A DNA stretch of 9,971 nt from JAUXIQ01 sp030620925 [NCBI: Nitrospinota bacterium] (GCA_030620925.1 JAUXIQ010000043.1:1-9971); one strand, 5' to 3'. Positions 1-6,945 are shown, counted from the stretch's first letter. Notes: generated from the sequence alone by a model not told the origin. Translations and numbers: made by a program.

Positions 1-1
1 A

Positions 2-244
2 TCCCGGGAGCTTCTGCCCGATTATATAGAAGCTGCGAAGTCCATCCCTGAGGTGGTCGGTGGAGAAATCGATAGTAAAGATGGAATAGACCTGGAGAAT
101 GTGCTGGATGAAATAGAGAGGACCTACCTTCTGGAAGCACTGGAGAAAGCAGAAGGAGTGAAGAAAAGAGCTGCAGAACTCCTTAATCTCAGTTTCAGAT
201 CCTTGAGGTACAGGCTCAAGAAGCACCAGTTGGATTCCAGATAG
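2..244 (+). CDS. Sigma-54-dependent response regulator (NtrC/PilR family), C-terminal part
   Basis: This is the 3' end of a gene whose start lies before the window; the frame is open from base 2 and ends with TAG at 242-244, giving 80 visible residues. The tail of the AAA+ module is followed by a linker (LPDYIEAAKSIPEVVGG) and an acidic helix (DLENVLDEIERTYLLEALEKA). A Fis-type helix-turn-helix then closes the protein, with the family signature KRAAELLNLSFRSLRYRLKK. The FRSLRYRLKK ending is typical of PilR-like and related NtrC-family activators, which bind enhancer sites and drive open-complex formation by sigma-54 RNA polymerase. The receiver and ATPase domains are outside the window, so the signal and targets cannot be read. 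A GTG at 53 could be taken for a start, but the continuous upstream frame with family-like sequence makes it internal. The subfamily name is less certain than the fold. Confidence 0.88.
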   Translation, partial: SRELLPDYIEAAKSIPEVVGGEIDSKDGIDLENVLDEIERTYLLEALEKAEGVKKRAAELLNLSFRSLRYRLKKHQLDSR

Positions 245-306
245 CCTACCCCGCGGCCCAAGTTCCTTAATATGTATATGAAAACCTTCTATGTACTTCC
301 AAAATC

Positions 307-318
307 GGGTCCGGACCC
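307..318. repeat. Perfect 12-bp palindrome GGGTCCGGACCC
   Basis: GGGTCCGGACCC is identical to its reverse complement. It lies 62 bases after the response-regulator stop and 150 bases before mfd. As RNA it could only form a 4-bp stem with a CCGG loop, and no T-run follows, so it is not a good terminator. It may be a protein-binding site or chance. Confidence 0.4.
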
Positions 319-340
319 CCAATTTCAAAACCATTTATGC

Positions 341-369
341 GGTATACATGATTCAAAGTGTATGATACC
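341..369. promoter_or_regulatory. Imperfect inverted repeat upstream of mfd
   Basis: GGTAT-A-CAT (341-349) is mirrored by ATG-ATACC (362-369) with one bulged base and a 12-base centre. The right arm overlaps a TATGAT hexamer at 361-366. This is the size and shape of a repressor operator, but the regulator cannot be named and no -35 partner is visible. Confidence 0.3.
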
Positions 370-467
370 TTGCCCCAGGAGATTTCCGGAGGTAGGATTT
401 GAGATGAGTTGTACATCTATTCCGTATCCCCGGTCATTTTTTAGCTAACGATAACTCTAGGGATGAG

Positions 468-3400
468 ATGAGCGACAGATCGTTTGAAGAAATTCTCGGC
501 GCCCTGTCCGAGACCCTTTGTGAATCCCGCAAAAGTGCGGAGGTTATGGGATTACTCCCGTCTGCAAGAGCCCTGCTCCTCGCTAAATTGTACGAGAAAA
601 CCGCTAGGCCGATGCTGATCATAACCGGTGATAACCAGACGGGCAGGGAGCTGCACCGCGATATGGAGTTCTTTTGGCCCGCCGAAAAAGGGCGCGGCCT
701 CTTTTTCTACCCCCATCTCCGGTCAGGGTTTATGGCCCAGGAAGCGCGCCTGGAGCGGATGGAGGCCCTTGAGGGGCTCCGCAGCAATGCGGAAGGGCCC
801 GCGGCGGCAGTGGCATCGCTGAACGCCGTTTTTCAGAGCGTACCGCCCGAAGAGACTTTCGTAGCCCATCTATTAGAAATCTCCTGCGGCGATTTCCTGG
901 ATAGAGACAACCTCTCCCGCTCACTGTCGGATGCAGGGTATCAACGGGCGGACATGGCTGAAGAGGTAGGAGACTTCAGCGTGAGGGGAGGAATCGTAGA
1001 TGTCTTCCCGCCCCTTTCGGAAAACCCCGTGAGGATAGAGTTCTTCGGCGACAAGGTGGAGTCTATAAGGGAGTTCAGCGTTGCTGATCAATTGTCCATA
1101 AAGAGAGTGGAAAAGATACGGGTGGTGCCGGTAAAAGAACCGACAGCCGAAGAGCAGCCCGCCCGGCAGGGCGGCTCTCAACCCATGGAGGGAACCGTAT
1201 TCGAGTACCTGGGCGCAAATGGGGTCATAGTGCTGGATGAGGCGGGTCTCATAAGGGAAAAATTGAAGGCAGGCCCTCCGCAAGAAGAGCAGGAGGAGAT
1301 GTCTGAAGGCGAAGTGGCATTTTCTTCAGACTCCTCCCCCATGCCTCGCTATCTGGATACCGCCCTTCTCAGAGAGGGGATGGAGAGGGCCGTCGTTCTG
1401 GGGCTCTCGACGCTCTCCCTCGGCCCGGAAGACCAGGACGCTGCTCACAACCTTGTATCAAACAGGGTGGCCTCGTTCCGGGGAAAGTTCAACAACTTTA
1501 TAGAGCAGCTTAAGAGCTGGATTGCTGGAGGGTACTCCACGCTTCTGGTATCCCACAACGAGTACCAGGCCCGCAGGATGAAAGCGCTACTGGAGGATTA
1601 CGACCTTGGCGCTAAGATTTACGGGCATCTGAGAGAGCTTGCAGGCGAAGGAGGAGGATGGAAATCGTCGGCCCTGCCCCCGCTGGCAATCTGCATCGGT
1701 TCCCTGACCGCCGGTTTCGAGATTCCCGCAGCCCGACTGGTGGTGGTCACGGAATTGGAAGTTTTCGGGGCGGTTAAGAAGGTCAGGGAGAAGACAAAAC
1801 GAAAAGCAGGGAAATTTGTCTCCGATTTCAGGGATTTGCGGGTCGGCGATTTCGTGGTCCACGTGGATTATGGTATCGGCCAGTACAGGGGGATGTTCGA
1901 CCTCGGTATTAATAGCCGCTCCTCCGAGTTCCTCAAGATACAGTATGCAGGAGGGGAGTTCCTCTACGTTCCCGTGGAGTCTTTGAACCTGGTGCAAAAG
2001 TATGCCGGCTCCGGGGCCGTTCAGCCGTCGCTCGACAGGTTGGGCAGTTCGGCATGGAAGCGAAAAAAAGCGAGCGTCAAGGAATCCGTCCGGAAATTGG
2101 CCAAGGAACTGCTGGAGCTGTATGCCTCCAGGGAGCTGGTGGAGGGACATTCCTTCTCGCCCGACAACCCCTGGCATCAGGAGTTCGATTCCGCCTTCGA
2201 GTATGAGGAGACGCCCGACCAGTTGAAGGCGATAGAAGAGGTAAAGGCGGATATGGAGCGGCCTCGAGCCATGGACAGGCTCATTTGCGGCGATGTGGGT
2301 TACGGCAAAACAGAAGTGGCAATGCGCGCCAGCTTCAAGGTGGTCATGGACTCCAAGCAAGTAGCGGTGCTCGTGCCCACTACCATCCTGGCCCAGCAGC
2401 ATTTAAACACCTTTTCCCGGCGATTCGAGCCCTATCCTGTTAAATTGGAGGTGCTCAGCCGTTTTAAATCGCCTAAAGAGCAAAATGCCATCCTGGAGGG
2501 GCTTGCTGAAGGGAGAGTGGACATAGTAATCGGCACACACCGGCTGCTCCAGAAAGACGTCGTGTTTAAAAACCTGGGCCTGATGGTGGTGGATGAAGAG
2601 CAGCGCTTCGGCGTTAAGCATAAGGAAAAGCTTAAAAAACTGCGCAAGATGGTCGATGTCCTCACCCTTACCGCCACCCCCATACCCAGGACGCTTTATC
2701 TATCCATGATGGGAGTGAGGGACTTAAGCATAATCGACACTCCCCCCGAGGACAGGCTCTCCATAGAGACGCATCTGCTGAGGTTCAGCGACCAGGTGAT
2801 AAGAAAAGCCATCATGAAGGAGATAGAGCGGGGCGGGCAGGTATACTTCGTTCACAACCGCGTGGAAAGCATAGAGGCCATGCGTAAGTATCTGAGGAAA
2901 CTGGTGCCCGAGGTGAAAATAGGGGTGGCGCATGGTCAAATGCGCGAACGCTCCCTGGAAAATATTATGATCCGTTTCCTCAGCAGAGAGTTCGATCTGC
3001 TTTTAGCCACCAGCATCATAGAATCGGGGCTGGATATATCATCGGTTAACACCATCTTGATAAACCGTGCAGACAGGTTTGGCCTCTCCCAGCTCTATCA
3101 GCTCAGGGGTAGGGTGGGGCGCGACAAGTACAAAGCCTATGCCTACCTGCTCGTTCCAGCCAAGGATGCCATTACCGAAATCGCCCGGGAACGCCTCAAA
3201 GCCATTCAGGAGCTCACCGAGCTCGGCTCCGGATTCCGCCTGGCCACCAGAGACATGGAAATACGCGGTGCAGGGAATATATTAGGCGCCGAACAGTCCG
3301 GGCACATTGCAACCGTGGGGTTCGATCTCTATTGCCGCCTCATAGAAGAGACCATCCATGAGATAAAAGGTGATGAATATCAAGAAGAACTGGAGGCGGA

Positions 3401-3854
3401 GATAGACCTCGGCTACCAGGGAATGATACCCCAGGACTATGTAACCGACACGAACCTTCGCCTGATGATTTACAAAAAGCTTTCCCCGCTGAAAGAAGCC
3501 GAAGAGCTAAGCGGCTATAGGGGAGAGCTGGAGGACAGATACGGCAAGCTGCCACCGCCTATGCAAAAACTGATGGAATACTTCGAAATCAAGATTATGG
3601 CCGGGAGACTCAGGCTGGAGAAGTTAAAAATCGAAGGAGAGAATTGCCTGCTTACATTTCATGAGACCACCCCCCTGGAGCCTGATGCAGTGATCGATCT
3701 GGTGAAGCGAAAAGGAGAGGGCGCCCGCTTCGTGTCTGATAAAACCATCCAAATAAAACTCTATGACGGCGATTCTGAGAACATATTTATATATTTGAAA
3801 AAATTGTTGCAAGATTTTATAAATAATGATAATTTTAATAGAAAACGAGGTTAA
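468..3854 (+). CDS. mfd: Transcription-repair coupling factor Mfd
   Basis: Mfd is a cytoplasmic ATP-driven DNA translocase that pushes stalled RNA polymerase off damaged templates and recruits UvrA for nucleotide-excision repair. The 1128 residues match the family's usual length (about 1150). Visible parts in order: the UvrB-like N-terminal module (GDFSVRGGIVDVFPP around residue 168); a poorly conserved acidic stretch (about 220-290); the RNA-polymerase-interacting CarD-like domain from about 456 (GDFVVHVDYGIGQYRG); a Walker A motif GDVGYGKT at 608-615; a DEEQ box at 709-712; TLTATPIPRT at 733-742; and QLRGRVGR at 878-885. After these come the TRG region and the C-terminal D7 domain from about 975. 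All motor motifs look intact. The ATG at 468 has AGGGA five bases upstream, and the protein begins at the expected place. The last 75 bases are markedly AT-rich and encode a non-conserved tail (FINNDNFNRKRG). The next gene begins 206 bases later. Confidence 0.98.
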   Translation: MSDRSFEEILGALSETLCESRKSAEVMGLLPSARALLLAKLYEKTARPMLIITGDNQTGRELHRDMEFFWPAEKGRGLFFYPHLRSGFMAQEARLERMEALEGLRSNAEGPAAAVASLNAVFQSVPPEETFVAHLLEISCGDFLDRDNLSRSLSDAGYQRADMAEEVGDFSVRGGIVDVFPPLSENPVRIEFFGDKVESIREFSVADQLSIKRVEKIRVVPVKEPTAEEQPARQGGSQPMEGTVFEYLGANGVIVLDEAGLIREKLKAGPPQEEQEEMSEGEVAFSSDSSPMPRYLDTALLREGMERAVVLGLSTLSLGPEDQDAAHNLVSNRVASFRGKFNNFIEQLKSWIAGGYSTLLVSHNEYQARRMKALLEDYDLGAKIYGHLRELAGEGGGWKSSALPPLAICIGSLTAGFEIPAARLVVVTELEVFGAVKKVREKTKRKAGKFVSDFRDLRVGDFVVHVDYGIGQYRGMFDLGINSRSSEFLKIQYAGGEFLYVPVESLNLVQKYAGSGAVQPSLDRLGSSAWKRKKASVKESVRKLAKELLELYASRELVEGHSFSPDNPWHQEFDSAFEYEETPDQLKAIEEVKADMERPRAMDRLICGDVGYGKTEVAMRASFKVVMDSKQVAVLVPTTILAQQHLNTFSRRFEPYPVKLEVLSRFKSPKEQNAILEGLAEGRVDIVIGTHRLLQKDVVFKNLGLMVVDEEQRFGVKHKEKLKKLRKMVDVLTLTATPIPRTLYLSMMGVRDLSIIDTPPEDRLSIETHLLRFSDQVIRKAIMKEIERGGQVYFVHNRVESIEAMRKYLRKLVPEVKIGVAHGQMRERSLENIMIRFLSREFDLLLATSIIESGLDISSVNTILINRADRFGLSQLYQLRGRVGRDKYKAYAYLLVPAKDAITEIARERLKAIQELTELGSGFRLATRDMEIRGAGNILGAEQSGHIATVGFDLYCRLIEETIHEIKGDEYQEELEAEIDLGYQGMIPQDYVTDTNLRLMIYKKLSPLKEAEELSGYRGELEDRYGKLPPPMQKLMEYFEIKIMAGRLRLEKLKIEGENCLLTFHETTPLEPDAVIDLVKRKGEGARFVSDKTIQIKLYDGDSENIFIYLKKLLQDFINNDNFNRKRG
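3795..3823 (+). promoter_or_regulatory. Candidate sigma-70-type promoter in the 3' end of mfd
   Basis: TTGAAA (3795-3800) and TATAAA (3818-3823) are separated by exactly 17 bases; each hexamer matches the bacterial consensus at five of six positions. The elements lie inside the AT-rich last codons of mfd. Transcription from here would start near 3830 and give a leader of roughly 230 bases before the foldase gene, supplying surA-like and S4 genes independently of mfd. The match is strong, but AT-rich DNA yields such matches by chance. Confidence 0.45.
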
Positions 3855-3900
3855 TAAGACACCTTTTTAAAATCCCGATAGAAGGATTTCGCAATAATAC

Positions 3901-3931
3901 TTGAAACACTCTGGAAATAACAGTAAACTGT
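3901..3931 (+). promoter_or_regulatory. Second candidate promoter with overlapping 12-bp dyad
   Basis: TTGAAA (3901-3906) is followed after 17 bases by TAAACT (3924-3929), five and four matches to the sigma-70 consensus. A perfect dyad, ACAGT-AA-ACTGT (3920-3931), covers the -10 hexamer, as an operator would. It is weaker than the promoter at 3795-3823, and either or both could serve the gene starting at 4061. Confidence 0.28.
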
Positions 3932-4060
3932 CGTTTGGGCTTGTCTTTGAAGGCGGTTGACGCATCGTGGCCCCGATTCCAGAGGCCCTGCGGCAATACA
4001 TACTTTAAAATGTTCTATAAGACGTGGTATAGGGGGCAAAACGAGGCACGGGTTGACATT

Positions 4061-5047
4061 GTGAAAAGAGTTAAACTTATGGCAAAAGGAATTTCCGCCC
4101 TGGCTGTCCTGCTTTTATTAACATTATCGGTGGGCGCGGCGCGGGGGATAGTAATAGACCGGGTTGTGGCTAAGGTTAACGATGAGGTCATTACCCTGAG
4201 CGAAGTTCAGGAGAAGGGTATGCCTCTGCTTTCTAAGGTGAGGGGCAGCCGTTCTGAAAACGGGCGAGAAGTGCAGGAAGCGGAAAAAGAGGTTCTGAAT
4301 CGCCTCATAGATATAAAGCTTCAGCTCCAGGACGCCAGAAGTCTCGGTTTAACTATCGCTGAGAAGATAGTTGATGAAGCCGTTGAGAACATAAAGAAAA
4401 AGAATAACATCACCCAGGAAGCCCTGGAAAGGATGCTGGTGGAGGCGGGCACCGGCATCGAGGCTTACCGAAACGAGATAAGGGATCAATACCTGTTGCA
4501 GAGGGTCTATTATTTCAGGGTCATAACCTCCGCCAAAGTTAATGCGGCCGACATAAAAGCCTATTACACAGAACATATATCCGAGTATACAAGTCCGGGA
4601 AAGGTGAACGTCTTTCAGATTTTCTTCACCGTGGACCCCGGCAACCCCACCAAGAGGGAGGATGTGGTGCGGGCCAGGGCCATGGAAGTAATAGAGCGTA
4701 TAAGCGCCGGTGAAGATTTCGCCATTCTGGCTAAAGCCTATTCCGAAGGACCGAACGCATCACTGGGGGGAGACTTGGGATTTTTTAAGCGCGGGGAGGT
4801 TCTTCCCGTGCTTGAAGAAGCCATGTTCAGCCTGGAATCGGGCCAGGTTAGCGATCTTATCAGGAGCAAAGCGGGCTTCCATATTCTCAAGGTCAAGGAG
4901 CATATTTATCCTGCGCCCTTGCCCATAGAAAAAGTTAAAAAAGATATAATTAGTATCATCAAAAAGGAAAAAGCTGAGGATAATTACGGGAAATGGATTA
5001 AAGAACTGAGGCAAAAAGCTTTTATAGAGATAACCTACGACCTGTAA
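4061..5047 (+). CDS. SurA/PpiC-type periplasmic peptidyl-prolyl cis-trans isomerase
   Basis: This is a parvulin-family foldase that isomerises prolyl bonds and chaperones envelope proteins. From the GTG at 4061 it is 328 residues. Visible parts: a short basic start (KRVKLMAKG), a hydrophobic signal segment (ISALAVLLLLTLSVGAA) with cleavage likely just after it, and a SurA-type N-terminal domain beginning IVIDRVVAKVNDEVITLSEV. A helical chaperone region follows to about residue 175, then a single PpiC parvulin domain at about 181-281 with the family features AKAYSEGPNASLGGDLGFF and AGFHILKV. E. coli SurA has two parvulin domains, so this is the shorter one-domain type; it has no lipobox, so it is not PrsA-like. 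The start could also be ATG 4079, seven codons in, preceded by AAAAGAG; both leave a usable signal peptide. Extension to ATG 3935 adds 42 residues unlike any export signal and was rejected. A mfd-foldase neighbourhood is familiar in several bacterial groups. Confidence 0.9.
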   Translation: MKRVKLMAKGISALAVLLLLTLSVGAARGIVIDRVVAKVNDEVITLSEVQEKGMPLLSKVRGSRSENGREVQEAEKEVLNRLIDIKLQLQDARSLGLTIAEKIVDEAVENIKKKNNITQEALERMLVEAGTGIEAYRNEIRDQYLLQRVYYFRVITSAKVNAADIKAYYTEHISEYTSPGKVNVFQIFFTVDPGNPTKREDVVRARAMEVIERISAGEDFAILAKAYSEGPNASLGGDLGFFKRGEVLPVLEEAMFSLESGQVSDLIRSKAGFHILKVKEHIYPAPLPIEKVKKDIISIIKKEKAEDNYGKWIKELRQKAFIEITYDL

Positions 5048-5088
5048 GAGAAGAAGGCTGAGCATAAGGTCGGTTGATAGGCGGGCCT

Positions 5089-5094
5089 AAGGGA
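5089..5094 (+). promoter_or_regulatory. Ribosome binding site fixing a TTG start
   Basis: AAGGGA lies seven bases before the TTG at 5102, ideal spacing. With the family-typical N-terminus MRLDNYLK read from that TTG, it supports TTG as the true start of the S4-domain gene. Confidence 0.7.
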
Positions 5095-5101
5095 ATTAAA
5101 A

Positions 5102-5389
5102 TTGCGCCTGGATAACTACCTAAAAACCTGTCGTCTGATAAGGAAGAGGGCCCTGGCCAAAGAGTTGTGCAAGGAGGGGGCCGTATCCGTGAACGGTATG
5201 AAAGCCAAAGCGGGGAGGGCAGTCAAAGAAGGGGACAGAATAATTATAGATTTATGGGATAAGTCGATGGAGCTGGAGGTGGTGAGCCTGCCGGCTGGGA
5301 ATGTGTCGCGCAGCGAGGCTCGAGAGTTGTACTGTATGTTGGATGAACGTAAGAAGTCGATGGAAATGGAGCGGCAAAGCCCCGACTAA
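5102..5389 (+). CDS. S4-domain RNA-binding protein, RqcP/Hsp15 type
   Basis: This 95-residue protein starts at TTG. Residues 1-50 form an S4 RNA-binding domain: RLDNYLKTCRLIRKRALAKE, then a GAVSVNG turn and KAGRAVKEGDRIII. A charged C-terminal tail follows (SRSEARELY, DERKKSMEMERQ). Small stand-alone S4 proteins of this kind bind the 50S subunit with nascent-chain-tRNA still attached. The Firmicute RqcP (YabO/YlmH-like S4 group) assists RqcH alanine tailing, and E. coli Hsp15 recycles such 50S subunits. In Bacillus the equivalent gene also lies downstream of mfd and close to a foldase gene, which supports the RqcP reading. It starts 54 bases after the foldase stop, likely in the same operon. 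The fold is secure; whether its role is RqcP-like or Hsp15-like cannot be told without seeing rqcH elsewhere in the genome. Confidence 0.87.
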   Translation: MRLDNYLKTCRLIRKRALAKELCKEGAVSVNGMKAKAGRAVKEGDRIIIDLWDKSMELEVVSLPAGNVSRSEARELYCMLDERKKSMEMERQSPD

Positions 5390-5416
5390 TCTCTCGAGCG
5401 AGTGAAGGGACACCAC

Positions 5417-5432
5417 TGGAAAATGTTTTCCT
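5417..5432. promoter_or_regulatory. Putative IclR-family operator upstream of the iclR-type gene
   Basis: GGAAAA (5418-5423) and TTTTCC (5426-5431) are perfect inverted arms around TG. The site closely resembles the E. coli IclR consensus as I recall it (TGGAAATNATTTCCA), with one extra central base. It lies 56 bases before the IclR-family start, where an autoregulatory operator would be expected. An 8-bp palindrome GTAATTAC follows at 5435-5442. No clear promoter hexamer pair was found around it. Confidence 0.5.
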
Positions 5433-5487
5433 AAGTAATTACAAAGAGAGAGGTAATAACTTTAACTTTTGAAAGGTGTGAAGGAAG

Positions 5488-6276
5488 ATGAATGTGAAAA
5501 AAAACAAGGAACAGGATATCGTAAAAGCCGTCGACCATGCTTTCGACGTGCTTGAAGCCTTTAACGGGAAAAGCGATGAGTTGGGTGTTACGGAGCTGAG
5601 CAAGGCTCTGGGCCTCTCGAAAAACAACGTGTTCAGACTGTTGGCCACCTTTGAGCTGAGAGGTTATATAGAGCAGAATAAGAAAACCGAAAACTATCGG
5701 CTGGGCCTCAAGGTGTTTGAACTGGGCCAGATATACAAACACCAGAGCGGACTGCTGAGACAGGCGCGCCCCATACTCAAAGAGATGGTGGCCGAATGCG
5801 ACGAATCTGCCTATATCGCCATTATGAGAGACGGCCATGTCGTCTATCTGGATATGATCGACACCACGAAGTCCATCAAAGTAATTTCCAGGGTGGGTTT
5901 GAGGGTGCCCGGATACTGCACGGCCATCGGTAAAGCCCAGTTGGCATTCGAGTCGGAGGACGAGATAGAAAGGTTGTACGAGGGGAAAACTCTGGAGCGG
6001 TTCACCAAAAACACCATTACCGACCTGGGAAAACTCAGGGCCGAGCTCCAGCAGATAACCATCGATGGTGAAGCCATAGACACCGGAGAGTACGAAGAAG
6101 AGATCAAGTGTGTGGGCGTTCCCATAAGGGATTACACACGCCGGGTCGTGGCCGGCATCTGCATATCCGGCCCTTCTTTCCGCATGGCCAAAGAACGGAT
6201 GAAAAAGGAGCTTTCCCCGCTGGTCCATGATGCCGGCATGAGGATATCCATGAAGTTAGGCTACCCCGGGGATTAA
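5488..6276 (+). CDS. IclR-family transcriptional regulator
   Basis: This 262-residue one-component regulator has the usual family length. An N-terminal winged helix-turn-helix lies at about residues 12-72, with a recognition helix near LSKNNVFRLLATFE and a wing ending in ENYRLGLKVFELG. The C-terminal GAF-like effector domain (about 85-255) carries the family hallmarks RVPGYCTAIGKAQLA (139-153) and VPIRDYTRRVVAGICISGP (211-229). IclR proteins typically bind small organic acids or catabolic intermediates and control adjacent catabolic genes, often also themselves. The ATG at 5488 is preceded by AAAGGTG at nine bases and GAAGG at three. The stop is only 16 bases before the pyrR-like ORF, so the two are likely co-transcribed. 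Probable targets are itself and the hydrolase genes at 6962-9221; this is inference from position. The effector is unknown. Confidence 0.95.
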   Translation: MNVKKNKEQDIVKAVDHAFDVLEAFNGKSDELGVTELSKALGLSKNNVFRLLATFELRGYIEQNKKTENYRLGLKVFELGQIYKHQSGLLRQARPILKEMVAECDESAYIAIMRDGHVVYLDMIDTTKSIKVISRVGLRVPGYCTAIGKAQLAFESEDEIERLYEGKTLERFTKNTITDLGKLRAELQQITIDGEAIDTGEYEEEIKCVGVPIRDYTRRVVAGICISGPSFRMAKERMKKELSPLVHDAGMRISMKLGYPGD

Positions 6277-6292
6277 AAGCCCCCAGACTCAA

Positions 6293-6838
6293 ATGAAATA
6301 CAAAGACAAGAGAACGGTGATGAACAAGGAGGAGATGAGAAGGGCCGTAATGCGCATCGCCCATGAGATTCTGGAGAAGAACAAGGATGCAAAAGACCTG
6401 GTTATCATCGGGATAAAGGGTGGAGGCGTATTTTTAGCCAGGCGGCTGGTCAGCCAGATAGAAAAGATCGAGCAGATGGACGTGCCCATAGGAGAAATGG
6501 ATATCACCCTCTACCGTGACGATACGCCAAGCCCGCTCAATAAACCCATAATCCACAAGACCGAAATACCCTGCTCCATTAACGACAAAAGAGTAGTCCT
6601 GGTGGACGACGTGCTTTACACCGGAAGGACCATCAGGGCCGCACTGGACAGTCTCATGGATATGGGCAGGCCCAGCGCGGTGCAATTGGCCGTGCTCATA
6701 GACAGGGGCCACCGTGAACTGCCCATCCAGGCCGATTACGTTGGCAAAAACATCCCCACTGCCAGGAGCGAGGATGTAAAAGTGAAGCTGGAGGAAGAGG
6801 AAGGGGAGGACAGCGTTATCATACAGGAAGCGGTTTGA
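6293..6838 (+). CDS. pyrR: PyrR-family bifunctional regulator / uracil phosphoribosyltransferase
   Basis: PyrR proteins are type I phosphoribosyltransferases that convert uracil plus PRPP to UMP, and in many bacteria they also bind pyr mRNA to control attenuation. The 181 residues span the full family length. Visible: N-terminal RRAVMRIAHEILEKNK (16-31), ITLYRDD (71-77), the PRPP motif VVLVDDVLYTGRT (101-113), LIDRGHRELP (136-145) and YVGKNIPT (149-156). Compared with B. subtilis PyrR from memory, the PP-loop KTRG is KGGG here (42-45), and RNA-contact positions Thr18, Arg27 and Arg146 appear as Met20, Lys29 and Gln146. His140, Arg141 and Lys152 are kept. Catalysis looks intact, but RNA binding may be changed. 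The family N-terminus fits ATG 6293, which has a poor RBS; ATG 6320 (weak RBS) and ATG 6335 (AAGGAGG two bases upstream) are alternatives. It follows iclR by 16 bases and no pyrimidine-synthesis gene is near. Confidence 0.93.
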   Translation: MKYKDKRTVMNKEEMRRAVMRIAHEILEKNKDAKDLVIIGIKGGGVFLARRLVSQIEKIEQMDVPIGEMDITLYRDDTPSPLNKPIIHKTEIPCSINDKRVVLVDDVLYTGRTIRAALDSLMDMGRPSAVQLAVLIDRGHRELPIQADYVGKNIPTARSEDVKVKLEEEEGEDSVIIQEAV

Positions 6839-6878
6839 AAGAGTTGGAGTAAGAGTGTGAACATGAAATTTCCGGTGC

Positions 6879-6898
6879 GCTCAAGAATTGTTATGAGC
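6879..6898 (+). promoter_or_regulatory. Alternative hairpin overlapping the terminator stem
   Basis: GCTCA (6879-6883) can pair with TGAGC (6894-6898) around a 10-base loop. The right arm shares bases 6896-6898 with the 5' arm of the terminator, so the two structures exclude each other. That is the geometry of an antiterminator/terminator pair, though a 5-bp stem is weak and could be chance. Confidence 0.25.
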
Positions 6899-6931
6899 CT
6901 TCTCCTTTGATTAAGGGGGAGGCTTTTTTTT
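6896..6931 (+). terminator. Strong intrinsic terminator after pyrR
   Basis: AGCCTTCTCCTT (6896-6907) pairs over 12 positions, with two G-U pairs, with AAGGGGGAGGCT (6913-6924). The loop is TGATT, and an eight-T run (6924-6931) follows. It begins 57 bases after the pyrR stop and ends nine bases before the first ATG of the next ORF. It ends the iclR-pyrR transcript, or acts as an attenuator for the hydrolase genes. Confidence 0.92.
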
Positions 6932-6945
6932 ATTGATAAAATGAA

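Larger units (their letters stand above)
245..467 (+). other. Intergenic region before mfd
   Basis: This 223-base gap between the response regulator and mfd holds no convincing ORF or RNA gene. It carries a perfect 12-bp palindrome (GGGTCCGGACCC, 307-318) and an imperfect dyad at 341-369, listed separately. A TATGAT hexamer at 361-366 could be a -10 element, but no matching -35 lies at 16-18 bp, so no promoter is called. The mfd promoter is presumably here because no intrinsic terminator or tight operon spacing links the flanking genes. Confidence 0.5.

Noticed and set aside
307-326. Possible terminator after the response-regulator gene
   Set aside because: The palindrome allows only a 4-bp stem and is followed by AATTTC rather than a T-run.
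1587-2402. 271-codon open frame on the minus strand inside mfd
   Set aside because: It lies wholly opposite conserved mfd translocase codons, its protein has no recognisable motif, and it is explained by codon bias of the real gene.
3935-4060. N-terminal extension of the foldase to ATG 3935
   Set aside because: The extra 42 residues precede and bury the signal peptide and look like translated spacer; GTG 4061 or ATG 4079 give a normal exported protein.
3855-4060. A tRNA or other structured RNA gene in the mfd-foldase spacer
   Set aside because: No cloverleaf arms or T-loop sequence could be assembled; only short GGCC pairings and the dyad at 3920-3931 are present.
5431-6228. 265-codon open frame on the minus strand opposite the IclR gene
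   Set aside because: It mirrors a clear IclR coding sequence, shows no family signature and covers the IclR-like operator region; it is a shadow frame.
6869-6882. PyrR-binding loop in the pyrR-hydrolase spacer
   Set aside because: Only 7 of 12 fixed positions match the consensus as I recall it and the key GAGG core is broken, so it is mentioned in a finding but not called as a feature.
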